A DNA stretch of 64,000 nt from Burkholderiales bacterium RIFCSPLOWO2_02_FULL_57_36 (GCA_001770855.1 MESE01000057.1:82262-146261); one strand, 5' to 3'. Positions 34,059 through 44,000 are shown, counted from the stretch's first letter. Numbers and translations: made by a program. Notes: generated from the letters alone by a model not told the origin.

Positions 34059-36203
34059 CTAAAATTCCGTCCATCCATCATCACTGCTGTTGCCTGCAAT
34101 ACGTTTATGCTGCGGCCTGACCGTTTGAGCCGCCGGTCCGGAGATTGTCATGGGCTTTGTTGCCGACCGCACCGCCCGATTCGTCGCACCGGCATGCGGA
34201 GCAGCCGTACGCTGTACATCTACCCGCACCGGCGGCGCCTGCATGTGTTCGTCAAGCCTAAACACAGCGACTGCCCGCGCCAAAACCGCAGCCTGCCCCT
34301 GCATGCTCTCCGCTGCCGCCGCAGCTTGTTCCACCAATGCCGCATTTTGCTGGGTCATTTCATCAATCTGCGCAATCGCTAGATTGACCTGTTCGATTCC
34401 GGCGCTCTGTTCCTTGCTGGCCACGACCATTTCGTTCATGAGATCATCGGCGTGCTTGACCGAAATAACGATCTCGCTCATGGTCTTGCCGGCCGCATCG
34501 ACCAGCTTGCCGCCCGCATCGACTTTCTCGACCGAGTCATTGATCAGCACCTTGATTTCCTTGGCCGCGCTTGCGGAACGTTGCGCCAGGCTTCTGACTT
34601 CCGCCGCCACCACGGCAAAGCCGCGGCCCTGCTCTCCGGCACGCGCCGCCTCCACCGCGGCATTCAACGCCAGGATATTGGTCTGAAATGCAATGCCATC
34701 GATCACACCGATGATGTCGGCGATCTTGCGTGAGCTGTCCTTGATCGATCCCATGGTCGTCACCACTTGACCGACTACGTGGCCGCCTTTCATCGCGACA
34801 TCGGAAGCGGAAGCGACCAATTGGTTCGCTTGCAATGCGTTATCCATATTGTGCTTGACGGTAGACGTCAGTTCTTCTATTGATGAAGCGGTTTCTTCCA
34901 GGGAACTGGCCTGCGATTCGGTACGGGCGGAAAGGTCGGCATTCCCGGATGCAATTTCCCTGGATGCGATGTCGATTTGCGAAGAGCTGTTGCGTATTTT
35001 CAGGATCATTGATGCCATATGTCCTTTCATCTCGCCCACTCGGCGCAGGATAACGCCCAACTCGTCCCGAGCCTGCACACTTGGATCAAGCGTAAGATCC
35101 CCGCTGTACATCCGCTCGACAGACGCCGCCAACTTGGCCAAATTCGCACGAAACGAAAAGTAAAATGCGAGCATCAAATAGCCTGTAACAAGGAAGGCCA
35201 GCGCCAAAGGAATGTACGTCGCCATCTGGTGGCGTGCAATCCTGTCCAGCCGCATTACCAGCAATTCGTCGAGGCTGACAGTCGCCTGCTTGGCAAGCTT
35301 GAGTACCGCATCGACCGGCGTCGCGGTATTAACCACGTAATCGCTGGCCGATCCCTTGAAGATGTCACCTACCGATACATCGCCGGCATGCGCAGCCAGC
35401 ATCGCAGCGACCACTTCCATGTCCTTCAGGGGGGGCTGCAAGGCCGCGCTCAGTGATGGATTGTGCCGTACCGCCGTCTGAACATCCTTGATGCTGTTTG
35501 CGAGTGATCGTTTGGTCAGCAATTCGAGTTCGGAAATCTTCCTCGCCTCGAACAGCGTGATTTCCTGGCGCGCTACCGCAACGGCGGTCAAGCTGCGGAT
35601 ATCATCCAGATCCATCGCAAGCGTAATGAGCGAAGAAGTCGCGGCGGTCATCAGGTAAAACGAATCGATGTCGGGGTCCTGCGCCAGGTTGGAATGCGAG
35701 GCAGCCAGTCTGATATGCGTCTGCAGTTCACCGGCGATCTTTCGAAACGCGTCGTCCATTCCGTCGAATCCCGATTTGTCCGTAGATTGCAGAATATCCT
35801 GCCAGGCCTGCTTGAGCCCAGTCCATTCTTTCCCGATCTTCAGTTCGGCGATAATGCGCTGCATCGCATCAATCTCTTGAATCTTCTGACTGACCTTGGC
35901 CTGCGCCTCTGCATGATTCGATCGCAAAGCAGTGGCGGCGCTGGCTGCACTGCCATAGACACGTACCGCTTGCAATGACCGGGACAATTCCAGCAATTGT
36001 GAAATGTAGACAACGCCGACGCGCTCCTTGCGGGAAAATTCGGCATTGGCTATCAACTCGCGCTGCAACGAAAAAAATAATATCAACAAGGGGATAACCA
36101 CCGCCGATGAGATCAAAAGAAATTTCGGCAGTACCCGCATGCGGTCCATCAGGGTAGTCGCTGGTAGCAAGATGCGTTCTCTGAGACTCAAGATTACGGC
36201 CAT
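34059..36203 (-). CDS. Methyl-accepting chemotaxis protein
   Basis: A 714-residue chemoreceptor. A transmembrane helix at ~27-46, a large periplasmic helical sensor domain (~47-330) and a second helix (~331-352) are followed by HAMP (~355-405). The signalling coiled coil has its conserved hairpin tip (IAFQTNILALNAAVEAARAG, then EQGRGFAVVAAEV) near 515-550. The last five residues, GWTEF, fit the xWxxF tether for CheR/CheB after a flexible Pro/Ala-rich linker, so it is a high-abundance-type receptor. The ligand is unknown. It lies upstream of and on the same strand as the binding-protein and GGDEF-EAL pair, 136 bp from it. No other che genes are present. Confidence 0.94.
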   Translation of the reverse strand: MAVILSLRERILLPATTLMDRMRVLPKFLLISSAVVIPLLILFFSLQRELIANAEFSRKERVGVVYISQLLELSRSLQAVRVYGSAASAATALRSNHAEAQAKVSQKIQEIDAMQRIIAELKIGKEWTGLKQAWQDILQSTDKSGFDGMDDAFRKIAGELQTHIRLAASHSNLAQDPDIDSFYLMTAATSSLITLAMDLDDIRSLTAVAVARQEITLFEARKISELELLTKRSLANSIKDVQTAVRHNPSLSAALQPPLKDMEVVAAMLAAHAGDVSVGDIFKGSASDYVVNTATPVDAVLKLAKQATVSLDELLVMRLDRIARHQMATYIPLALAFLVTGYLMLAFYFSFRANLAKLAASVERMYSGDLTLDPSVQARDELGVILRRVGEMKGHMASMILKIRNSSSQIDIASREIASGNADLSARTESQASSLEETASSIEELTSTVKHNMDNALQANQLVASASDVAMKGGHVVGQVVTTMGSIKDSSRKIADIIGVIDGIAFQTNILALNAAVEAARAGEQGRGFAVVAAEVRSLAQRSASAAKEIKVLINDSVEKVDAGGKLVDAAGKTMSEIVISVKHADDLMNEMVVASKEQSAGIEQVNLAIAQIDEMTQQNAALVEQAAAAAESMQGQAAVLARAVAVFRLDEHMQAPPVRVDVQRTAAPHAGATNRAVRSATKPMTISGPAAQTVRPQHKRIAGNSSDDGWTEF

Positions 36204-36665
36204 TTTTACTCCTGGTTGGCAATCGACGTATTGCTCATGAATTTACCTGCATCGGTTTGCCAAGTAATTGTTACTGTCAACGCGCACTTATGAAAACAAG
36301 ATGACGATCGAGAATGGAAAATCAAACGTCGAAGAATCAGCCGGCAAGCAGCACGCATTAAAATGCGATTTGAGTATGAGATGTCTTTATACAAACATCC
36401 CATTTTTTATTGATTGCAGAACCAGCAAATAGAATTAGGCGGACGCGAGTTGGGCTAGCGGAGCGCAACGTGTTAATGAAATATAGCATGGCATGTTTCT
36501 GCATATTAAATATATAAACCTTAATTTATTTACTGACGCAGTTTTGCGACAGGAGGAAGGGAACGTATCGGGAAATTTGCAGATATTTTTACCTTTCGTC
36601 GGTTTTTCCGGGCCATGGTTATATCAGCGTCGATGAACATCATTCCATCCTTTTCAAACGCGGCA
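36204..36665. other. 462-bp A+T-rich intergenic region between xerD and the chemoreceptor gene
   Basis: Clearly A+T-richer than the surrounding genes (for example ATATTAAATATATAAA near 36504). It should contain the chemoreceptor promoter on the minus strand. I see no gene, RNA or terminator I could defend; the composition may reflect past insertion. Confidence 0.4.
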
Positions 36666-37571
36666 TCACCCGCGCGGATGATGCTGTGCATGCAACTTCT
36701 TCAGACGCTCGCGCGCGACGTGCGTATAGATTTGCGTTGTTGATATATCGGCATGTCCAAGCAGCAGCTGCACCACGCGCAAATCGGCGCCATGGTTCAA
36801 CAGATGGGTGGCGAACGCGTGGCGCAAGGTATGCGGCGACAATGGTGCATGGATGCCGGCTTTAAGCGCATATTTCTTGACCAGCACCCAGAACATTTGC
36901 CGGGTCATCGCGCCGCCGCGCGCGGTGACGAATAGTGCATCGTCGATCTGGCCGTTCAGGATCATCTGGCGTCCGTCCTTCAGATATCGTTCGATCCAGA
37001 CGCGCGCCTCTTCGCCGAACGGAACCAGCCGCGTCTTGGCCCCTTTCCCGGTAATGCGCAACACGCCTTCATTCATGCCGACTTCAACCGATTTCAACAA
37101 CACCAGTTCGGATACCCGCAACCCGCTTGCATACATCAGTTCCAGCATCGTGCGGTCGCGCAGGCCGAGCGGCGCGGCCACGTCGGGTGAAGCCAGCAAG
37201 GCTTCCACTTGCGCTTCGGACAGGGCCTTCGGAAAACGCGGCGGCTGCTTGGCCGATTTCATACGCAGGCAAGGGTCGGCCGATATCCTGTTCTGGCGCA
37301 GGGCCAACTGGTAAAACCGCTTCAAGACCGCCAGGCGCCGATTCGCCGATGTTGCCTTGGATGCGGCGTGGCGTGCCGCAAAATAGGCGTTCAGATCCTC
37401 GGCCTGCGCAGCCAATAAAGTCTTGTGCCGTTCGACTCGCAGCCAGGCAGAAAAAAGACTCAGGTCGCGCCGGTACGCATCCAGCGAATTTTTTGCCAAG
37501 CCGTCTTCCAGCCACAACGTGTCGCAGAATTCATCGATCGCCGCCTGATCGGTTGGTGCGTTGTCATGCAT
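36666..37571 (-). CDS. xerD: Tyrosine recombinase XerD
   Basis: A 301-residue tyrosine recombinase. The N-terminal SAM-like DNA-binding domain (AIDEFCDTLWLEDGLAKNSL) precedes the catalytic domain with the Arg in LMYASGLRVSELV, HTLRHAFATHLL (H-x-x-R), LGHADISTTQIYTHV (His and the nucleophilic Tyr) and the short C-terminal tail. Together with XerC it resolves chromosome dimers at dif. The start codon overlaps the stop of the alkyltransferase gene by one base (TGATG), so translation is coupled. Length and motif order are standard for XerD rather than an integrase of a mobile element. Confidence 0.95.
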   Translation of the reverse strand: MHDNAPTDQAAIDEFCDTLWLEDGLAKNSLDAYRRDLSLFSAWLRVERHKTLLAAQAEDLNAYFAARHAASKATSANRRLAVLKRFYQLALRQNRISADPCLRMKSAKQPPRFPKALSEAQVEALLASPDVAAPLGLRDRTMLELMYASGLRVSELVLLKSVEVGMNEGVLRITGKGAKTRLVPFGEEARVWIERYLKDGRQMILNGQIDDALFVTARGGAMTRQMFWVLVKKYALKAGIHAPLSPHTLRHAFATHLLNHGADLRVVQLLLGHADISTTQIYTHVARERLKKLHAQHHPRG

Positions 37572-38068
37572 CAGAAACCCTTGACGCCCTCATGCGCAAG
37601 CAGCCAGCGTTTGACGCCCAGGTGAAATCCGGTCGCATCATCGTGATTGGCGAAGCCGCCCAGTCCGCCGCTTGCGGTCACGCGGTGGCAAGGCACCACC
37701 AAGGGAAACCAGTTCGCGCCGCAAGCCTGGCCGACCGCGCGCGGCGCCGATTGAATGATGCGCGCCACTTCGCCATAGGTCAGCACGTCGCCGCGCGGAA
37801 TTGCCGAGATGGTCTTCCATACCTTGTGCTGGAACGCGGTGCCGACCGGCGCCAGCGGCAGGTCGAACCGAAAATCCGGCTGCTCGAAATATTTTTCTAT
37901 TTGTTTCGCCGCCCGTTCCGCCAACTCATCGATCGGGGATTTTTCAATGTAATGCGATGGAAGATAAACCAGTTCCCGCACCAGGCCGGATTCGGTGCGA
38001 ATGCCGATGGCGCCGAAAGGCACGGCAACGACTGCGGAAAACAAGATGTCTCGATTGATTTTCATCAT
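37571..38068 (-). CDS. Methylated-DNA-[protein]-cysteine S-methyltransferase
   Basis: About 165 residues of the Ogt/Ada-C family, which removes O6-alkyl groups from guanine by suicide transfer to a Cys. The active-site motif PCHRV is present near residue 133. It is preceded by the helix-turn-helix segment PRGDVLTYGEVARI and followed by GGLGGFANH. The family N-terminal ribonuclease-like domain is short but present. Start choice is uncertain among ATG codons at 38083, 38068 and 38065. The gene is translationally coupled to xerD. Confidence 0.92.
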   Translation of the reverse strand: MMKINRDILFSAVVAVPFGAIGIRTESGLVRELVYLPSHYIEKSPIDELAERAAKQIEKYFEQPDFRFDLPLAPVGTAFQHKVWKTISAIPRGDVLTYGEVARIIQSAPRAVGQACGANWFPLVVPCHRVTASGGLGGFANHDDATGFHLGVKRWLLAHEGVKGF

Positions 38069-38081
38069 ATTAGGGTAAAAC

Positions 38082-38110
38082 AAAAAGGCGCAGCTTGCGA
38101 TGCGCTTTTT
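38082..38110 (-). terminator. Terminator of the TRAP operon
   Basis: AAAAAGCGCA pairs with TGCGCcTTTTT on the minus strand around an 8-base loop, 32 bp after the dctM stop. The A and T tracts on both sides would let it work in either direction. Confidence 0.75.
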
Positions 38111-38141
38111 GCCATTCCATGCATGGTGCCGATGAAATAAC

Positions 38142-39425
38142 CTATTTGCCGAAAATTAGATTTGGCAGCCACAATGAAATTTGCGGTATATAAGTAATAA
38201 TCATCAGGAATACCAGACTCGTCAACAACCACGGCACCACGGAAACCGCCAATTCGGTGATTCCCATCTTGGTAATGCCGGACGCAACATACAGGTTCAA
38301 TCCAACCGGCGGCGTTACCATGCCAATTTCCATATTGACCACCATGATGATGCCGAAATGAATCGGATCAATCCCGAGCGCGATCGCAATCGGAAACAGG
38401 ATCGGCGCCATGATCAGCACAATCGCGGCCGGGTCCATCACGCTCCCGGCTACCAGTAACAGCACGTTGACCACCAGCAGGAAGGCAACGATGCCAAAAC
38501 CCTGATCCATGATCCATGTTGCCATGGCCTGCGGAATTTGTTCGCTGGTCATGAGGAATGAAAACAATACCGCGTTGGTGATGATATACAACAGCATGGC
38601 CGACATCGACGCCGAGTCGCGCAGCACTCTCGGCACCTGTTTCAGGCTCAGGTCCTTGTAGACAAACACCGCAATGACGAATGCATATACCGCGGACATC
38701 GCCGCCGCTTCGGTCGGCGTGAAGATGCCGCTGTAGATGCCGCCCATGACGATGATGATCAGCAGCAGGCCCCAGGCACTCTTCTTGAAGCTTTTGTAGC
38801 GCTCGCCCCATGATGCTCTGGGCATGCGCGGATAGCCTTTCTTGAACGCCAGGTACCATGTTATTCCCAGAAGCATGGTGGCGAGCATCAGTCCCGGGAT
38901 GACGCCGGCCATGAACATTCTGCCGATCGAACTGTTGGTCGATACCGCATACATCACCATCACGATCGACGGCGGGATCAGAATTCCCAGTCCGCCGGAG
39001 GTGGCGATCACCCCGGCGCCGAAGCGCTTCGGATAACCCTGCTTGACCATAGCCGGCATGAGGATGGCGCCGATCGCCACTACAGTGGCGGGGCTTGAAC
39101 CCGAGATCGCGGCAAATAGCGCGCAAGCCACCACGGCGCCCAATGCCAATCCGCCATGCCAGTGTCCAACCATCGACGTGGCGAAATTGATCATCCTGCG
39201 TGCGACACCGCCGTGAGTCAGGAAATTGCCGGCCAGGATAAAGAACGGAATCGCCATGATTTCGAACTTTTCAATGCCGGTGAACAGTTTCAGTGCTACC
39301 GCCTCGACTGGCACATCGGTCATCGTGAACAGGAAGGTCAACACCGTCAAGCCGAGCGAAATTGAAATCGGCATGCCGGTCAGCATCAGCACGAACAGCA
39401 ATACAAAAATGATTGCGGCGTTCAT
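38142..39425 (-). CDS. dctM: TRAP transporter large permease
   Basis: A 427-residue DctM-family protein with about 12 hydrophobic helices. It has the motifs LTGMPISISLGL, FILAGNFLTHGGVARR, SGSSPATVVAIG and the late GMVTPPVGLNLYVASGI. It is the transport subunit that imports C4-dicarboxylates or related acids by a Na+ gradient, using ligand-loaded DctP. Its ATG overlaps the dctQ stop (ATGA). The operon order is dctP, dctQ, dctM, followed by a terminator. Confidence 0.95.
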   Translation of the reverse strand: MNAAIIFVLLFVLMLTGMPISISLGLTVLTFLFTMTDVPVEAVALKLFTGIEKFEIMAIPFFILAGNFLTHGGVARRMINFATSMVGHWHGGLALGAVVACALFAAISGSSPATVVAIGAILMPAMVKQGYPKRFGAGVIATSGGLGILIPPSIVMVMYAVSTNSSIGRMFMAGVIPGLMLATMLLGITWYLAFKKGYPRMPRASWGERYKSFKKSAWGLLLIIIVMGGIYSGIFTPTEAAAMSAVYAFVIAVFVYKDLSLKQVPRVLRDSASMSAMLLYIITNAVLFSFLMTSEQIPQAMATWIMDQGFGIVAFLLVVNVLLLVAGSVMDPAAIVLIMAPILFPIAIALGIDPIHFGIIMVVNMEIGMVTPPVGLNLYVASGITKMGITELAVSVVPWLLTSLVFLMIITYIPQISLWLPNLIFGK

Positions 39426-39979
39426 GCTTTCCCTCCGGCGGCTTCGTCAATGCCTTCGACATGCCCGTGATCATGGTGCGGCAGTTCTCCGGTCTTGATG
39501 AATTGCCAAGCGACTTGCAGGAAACGGAATGACATCAGAAATGAACCCAGTGGAATGGCGAGATAGACGATCCATATCGGTATCTCCAGCACTTCGGACA
39601 CACTGCTGGTTTTGCTGAGGTCATAAACGAACGCTGAACCGAGCGTACCGATGATGCCGGTAAACGTTGCGCCGGCCAGCAGACCGAATACGATCATCTT
39701 GTTGCGCCACGGCGTATTCAGCTTATTGAGCAGAATGTCGACGCCGACGTGAATGCCGGTACGCACACCATAGGCGGCGCCAAATTTGGCCATCCAGACA
39801 AACATGTAGATAGTCAGTTCCTGCGCCCAACTGGTGTTGAGCTTGATCAGCGCATCCTGCACGCCGGGAATCGGAAAGCCGGATGCATAACGATGCACCA
39901 CCGCGACAAAAACAATAAGGGTGCCTGCCGCGAGCAAGACCGTGATCAACCACTCTTCCAGGTGGTCAAGGAACTTCAT
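39422..39979 (-). CDS. dctQ: TRAP transporter small permease
   Basis: A 185-residue DctQ-family protein with four hydrophobic helices. The central WAQELTIYMFVWMAKFGAAYGVR segment is the family signature. The ATG at 39979 is preceded by AGGAG. The His-rich C-terminus (HHDHGH) is a minor oddity. It is the partner of DctM. It lies 125 bp after dctP, a usual gap that lets the binding protein be made in excess. Confidence 0.93.
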   Translation of the reverse strand: MKFLDHLEEWLITVLLAAGTLIVFVAVVHRYASGFPIPGVQDALIKLNTSWAQELTIYMFVWMAKFGAAYGVRTGIHVGVDILLNKLNTPWRNKMIVFGLLAGATFTGIIGTLGSAFVYDLSKTSSVSEVLEIPIWIVYLAIPLGSFLMSFRFLQVAWQFIKTGELPHHDHGHVEGIDEAAGGKA

Positions 39980-40104
39980 AAGGACTCCTATTCGACTAGG
40001 GGAAGACATCATCCGTCTTCCCCTTAAAACAATACCGATTGCAGATCAGGCCGGCAACCAACTTCAAAGCCTGCCGGCCGGAGCGCTATCGGGTTGACAG
40101 ATAA

Positions 40105-41109
40105 CTATTTGACGCCCAGTGCGGCCGCTTCTTTGTTGACGGCATTGATCAAATCCTTGCCGATACGATCTTCCATTTCCTTGTGTACCGGCAACAGCGC
40201 CTTGCGCCACTCAGCCTTGTCCTTGTCGCTCAAGGCATAGATCGTGGTCTTGCCGGACGCCTTGACCGCTTCCATGGCCTTGTCGTTCTCTTGCTTGGCA
40301 ATTGCGTTGGCGTACTTGGTCGCATCCTTCATTGCTTTTTCCAGCCCGGTACGAATATCGGCCGGCAAGCCATCCCAGAACTTCTTGTTGACGATGACCG
40401 CATAGCCCAGATAACCGTGATCCGAAAGGGTCACATGCTTCTGTACTTCATGCATCTTCTGGGTATAGAGATTGGATGGCGGATTTTCGGTGCCATCGAC
40501 CACGCCTGTCTGCAACGCCTGATACACCTCGGAGAACGCCATGACCTGCGGATTGGCGCCTAAGGCGCGCATCTGCGCATCCAACACCTTGGATGACTGG
40601 ATACGCATCTTCAATCCCTTGAAATCCGCTGGCGTGTGCAGCGGTTTGTTGGCGGACATGACCTTGAAGCCGTTATCCCAATACGCCAGGCCTGTAATTC
40701 CCTTGGACGACAGCTTGTCGAACAGGCTTTTGCCGATCGGGCCTTCGGTCACGCGGTACAGTACATCCTTGGTCGGGAAAATATACGGTAGATCGAATAC
40801 TTCGAATTCCTTTACACCCAGCGGGCCGAACTTGGCCAGCGACGGCGCCAGCATCTGCACCGCGCCGAGTTGCAACGCTTCCATTTCTTCCTTATCCTTG
40901 TACAGCGTGCTGTTCGGGTATACCTCAACCTTGACGCGGCCCTTGGTCTCTTTCTCGGCCAACTCCTGGAAGCGCAGCGCTCCCTTGCCTTTTGGCGTTT
41001 CGTTCGCCACGACATGGCTGAATTTGATCACGATCGGCGTTTGGGCAATTGCGTTCGTGCTCACGACGGCAGCAGCGGAAAGCATGAATAGCAGTGATTT
41101 CAGTTTCAT
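40105..41109 (-). CDS. dctP: TRAP transporter substrate-binding protein
   Basis: A 334-residue periplasmic DctP-family protein. A Lys-rich signal peptide (MKLKSLLFMLSAAAVVSTNAIA) is followed by IVIKFSHVVANETPKGKGA, VEVYPNSTLYKD, the Arg-containing GLKMRIQSSKV that binds the ligand carboxylate, and GVVDGTENPPSN. These are signatures of C4-dicarboxylate-type binders (malate, fumarate, succinate). GGAGATATCC precedes the ATG. It is divergent from the sensor-kinase gene, with a perfect 14-bp palindrome between them. Confidence 0.94.
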   Translation of the reverse strand: MKLKSLLFMLSAAAVVSTNAIAQTPIVIKFSHVVANETPKGKGALRFQELAEKETKGRVKVEVYPNSTLYKDKEEMEALQLGAVQMLAPSLAKFGPLGVKEFEVFDLPYIFPTKDVLYRVTEGPIGKSLFDKLSSKGITGLAYWDNGFKVMSANKPLHTPADFKGLKMRIQSSKVLDAQMRALGANPQVMAFSEVYQALQTGVVDGTENPPSNLYTQKMHEVQKHVTLSDHGYLGYAVIVNKKFWDGLPADIRTGLEKAMKDATKYANAIAKQENDKAMEAVKASGKTTIYALSDKDKAEWRKALLPVHKEMEDRIGKDLINAVNKEAAALGVK

Positions 41110-41186
41110 GGATATCTCCTGTTAAATGGAAGAACAAGATGTTTAGTCTTGATCAATATTGTCACCATCGATGAAACCGCCACAAG

Positions 41187-41200
41187 TGTGGTTAACCACA
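41187..41200. promoter_or_regulatory. 14-bp perfect palindrome between dctP and the sensor-kinase gene
   Basis: TGTGGTTAACCACA is fully self-complementary and lies 77 bp upstream of dctP and 47 bp upstream of the kinase start. It is a natural operator candidate for the LuxR-type regulator encoded at 43410, or for another dimeric regulator. Confidence 0.5.
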
Positions 41201-41247
41201 ATTCACCCACCGCCGATACCGGCGCCCGATCCGCTACACTGGCGGTC

Positions 41248-43287
41248 ATGAACACGACTCGATTCACTTCTATTTTCAAACGGCTCCCCAGCCGCAAACC
41301 GGCGTGGCGATGGCTGCTTCCGGTATGTCTGATACTTTTATTTTTGTCAACATTGCTGTGGCTGCCGTTGCAAGTCCAGCGGATCGAGGCAAATGAGCGG
41401 CAGGAACAGTTGATCGCCGACACACTATGGGTCGAACAAACGATTCGCTTCCAGTTAAGCCGTACCGAGGAAAATTTGCGCTTGGCCGGTACTGAAATTG
41501 CGGCTGGATATCTCTCCGGGGAACGATTGCGGCATCGATTGTCGGCTCTGATCAGGAGTAATCGTGAAATACACCGCATCGTGTGGCTCGATGCCAAGGG
41601 GAATTCATTGATTTCGACCGGCGCAGACGATGTCACGCTTGGCGATTTTCCGCTCTCGTCGCGGACGGCTTCGGCGGAGGCCCGCCGCATAAAAATTCCG
41701 CAGTACAGCCATCCCGCGTTACCGCATTCCGCCACCGGCCCCATGTTGATGGACTATCATGTGCCGCTTTTTTTAGGTGATACCTATCTCGGCAGCCTGA
41801 TTGCCAGCTATCGAACTTCCAGCATCCTGGACGAGATGGTGCCTTGGTGGTTTGCGCAGGACAATGAGATCGTGCTGGCGGATAGCGACGACGGCATTAT
41901 CGAAAAACGCGCGTCGGGAGGTTCGGGGCGGGGAATCTATACGCACAGGCGCGCGCTCGACTTGCCGGGTGTAAACCTGGTATTGCGCACCAATAGCGTC
42001 AAAAGCGCACCCAAACTTTTACCTAACTTGCTGGTCGGTTCGGTGATTGCATTGTCGCTTGGCTTGTTATGGAGTCTGGGCGCGCTCTGGCGCGATATCA
42101 ATCGCCGGATGGCGGCGGAAGGTGCGTTGCGCGAACAAATGCTATTTCGCAAGGCAATGGAAAATTCCTTGTTGACCGGTTTGCGCGCACGCGATCTGGA
42201 GGGGCGCGTCACCTACGTCAATCCGGCGTTTTGCCAAATGGTCGGACTGGCCGCGGAAGAGCTTGTGGGGAAAATGCCGCCCATGCCTTACTGGGCGCCG
42301 GAAGCAATGGAAGAATATCAGACCCGTTTTTCACAAGTGCTGTCAGGTACGGTAACGCCGCAGTTCGAAACAGTATTCCAGCGCGCCGGCGGGGAACGGT
42401 TTCCCGCATTGATTTTCGAGTCGCCGCTACTCGACGACACCGGCAAGCAAACCGGATGGATGGGATCCATCCTGGATATTTCCGATCGCAAGAAAGTGGA
42501 AGACTTGAATCGGCGCCAGCAGGAAAAGCTGCAAGCCAGTTCGAGATTGGCCAGCATGGGTGAAATCGCCAGCACGCTTGCGCATGAATTGAACCAGCCG
42601 CTCGCTGCGATTTCGAGCTACACCACCGGTGCCCTGAACCTGATCAATAGCAGCCTGGAACAATCCCGGGCGGTGGACTCGGAACTGCTTAAATCCGCGC
42701 TGGAAAAGGCCAGCGTTCAGGCGCAACGGGCGGGACACGTGATCCGCAGCGTGCATGCGTTTGTAAAAAAACGCGAGGCTTCCCGCGAGGTAGTGACGAT
42801 CCGGACACTGTTCGACAATGTAATCCCATTGGTCGAGTTGCAAGCACGTCAATTTTTTGTGTCGATTCAGACCAGTGTCGCTCCGAACCTGCCTCCGGTT
42901 CTGGCGGACGGCGTATTGCTGGAGCAGGTACTGTTGAATCTGACTCGCAATGCAATCGAAGCAATGCAAAACATTACCCCGGAGCGCCGCGTGCTGCGGA
43001 TTATCGCCAAACTCGAAGCCTCGTCTACCGCGCCGAACGTCGTGGTTTCAGTGATCGATCGCGGTCATGGCATTCCCGATGATGTCATGGAACGATTGTT
43101 TTCACCGTTTTTTTCCACCAAGGCCGAGGGGATGGGAATGGGGCTCAACATTTGCCGCACCGCGGTCGAGTTCCACGGCGGAACGCTCACCCATGCAAAC
43201 AATCCCCAAGGCGGGACGATTTTCCGGTTTTCGCTGCCGGCATTTACAAAAAACACCACGGATTCGACGGCCGCCAATACAATATAA
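41248..43287 (+). CDS. Sensor histidine kinase with periplasmic and PAS domains (DctB/DctS-like)
   Basis: About 679 residues from the ATG at 41248. The open frame extends 33 codons further upstream, but that stretch covers the palindromic operator and looks untranslated. Helix 1 (~24-42), a periplasmic sensor (~43-265) and helix 2 are followed by a PAS domain (~310-430) and the kinase core. The H box is HELNQPLAAISSYTTG, and the ATP site has NLTRNAIEAM, VIDRGHGIPDD and GMGMGLNICRTAVE. With the regulator 122 bp downstream it should sense the TRAP substrate and control dctPQM. DctS of Rhodobacter has the same layout. Confidence 0.9.
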   Translation: MNTTRFTSIFKRLPSRKPAWRWLLPVCLILLFLSTLLWLPLQVQRIEANERQEQLIADTLWVEQTIRFQLSRTEENLRLAGTEIAAGYLSGERLRHRLSALIRSNREIHRIVWLDAKGNSLISTGADDVTLGDFPLSSRTASAEARRIKIPQYSHPALPHSATGPMLMDYHVPLFLGDTYLGSLIASYRTSSILDEMVPWWFAQDNEIVLADSDDGIIEKRASGGSGRGIYTHRRALDLPGVNLVLRTNSVKSAPKLLPNLLVGSVIALSLGLLWSLGALWRDINRRMAAEGALREQMLFRKAMENSLLTGLRARDLEGRVTYVNPAFCQMVGLAAEELVGKMPPMPYWAPEAMEEYQTRFSQVLSGTVTPQFETVFQRAGGERFPALIFESPLLDDTGKQTGWMGSILDISDRKKVEDLNRRQQEKLQASSRLASMGEIASTLAHELNQPLAAISSYTTGALNLINSSLEQSRAVDSELLKSALEKASVQAQRAGHVIRSVHAFVKKREASREVVTIRTLFDNVIPLVELQARQFFVSIQTSVAPNLPPVLADGVLLEQVLLNLTRNAIEAMQNITPERRVLRIIAKLEASSTAPNVVVSVIDRGHGIPDDVMERLFSPFFSTKAEGMGMGLNICRTAVEFHGGTLTHANNPQGGTIFRFSLPAFTKNTTDSTAANTI

Positions 43288-43409
43288 GCCAGCCGGTAAA
43301 ATTGTCCCAATCGTTCGCAGGGCGTTTTTTCGCTACACTGCTGGTCTTTCGTCCGATTCTCGACCAATGAATCGGCGTACCCAACCTGGCCAATATTTCG
43401 GGAGATCGA

Positions 43410-44000
43410 ATGCTGCACATTGTCGATGACGAAGAAGCGATACGGGACTCACTTACATGGTTGGCAAAGTCGCGTGCGATTTCCTCAACCTCATATGAAA
43501 GCGGCGAAAAATTTCTCGCGGCTTTTGACAACACAATCGTTTTCGACGCGGAAGGCGATTGTTTGCTGCTCGATATTCGAATGCCGGCCGTCAGCGGTGT
43601 CGCGTTGTTCGACGGGCTTGACAAACAAGGGTTGACGCGCCGCATGCCGGTGATTTTTCTGACCGGTCACGGCGATGTACCGCTGGCGGTCGATACATTG
43701 AAGCGCGGCGCATTCGATTTCTTCGAAAAACCGTTCAACGACAACAAGCTGATGGATCGGGTGGAAGAAGCGCTTGCCTCGTCGCGCCAGGCCGGCGCGG
43801 CGGCGGCGGTCCAAGCGCGCCTGGCAGCATTGTCGAACCGGGAGCGGGAAGTCCTCGACCTGGTACTGGATGGAAAAATGAACAAGGTGATTGCCGACCG
43901 GTTGGGCATCAGCATGCGCACTGTCGAAGTGCACCGTGCCCATATCTTCGACAAGATGAATGTGAAAACCGCAGTGGAACTGGCGAGATTATTGAAATGA
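43410..44000 (+). CDS. FixJ/DctR-family response regulator
   Basis: A 196-residue regulator. The receiver domain (1-120) has acidic residues DDEE, phospho-acceptor Asp in LLLDIRMP, Thr in LTGHGD and Lys in FEKPF. The C-terminal LuxR-type helix-turn-helix (~135-196: LSNREREVLDLVLDGKMNKV, then RTVEVHRAHIFDKM) is intact. It is the partner of the kinase at 41248. The likely target is the divergent dctPQM operon through the palindrome at 41187. Confidence 0.93.
   Translation: MLHIVDDEEAIRDSLTWLAKSRAISSTSYESGEKFLAAFDNTIVFDAEGDCLLLDIRMPAVSGVALFDGLDKQGLTRRMPVIFLTGHGDVPLAVDTLKRGAFDFFEKPFNDNKLMDRVEEALASSRQAGAAAAVQARLAALSNREREVLDLVLDGKMNKVIADRLGISMRTVEVHRAHIFDKMNVKTAVELARLLK

Noticed and set aside
36666..37571. 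Tyrosine recombinase considered as a mobile-element integrase
   Set aside because: Standard XerD length and motifs, coupled to a housekeeping alkyltransferase gene, and no attachment-site repeats or phage genes nearby.
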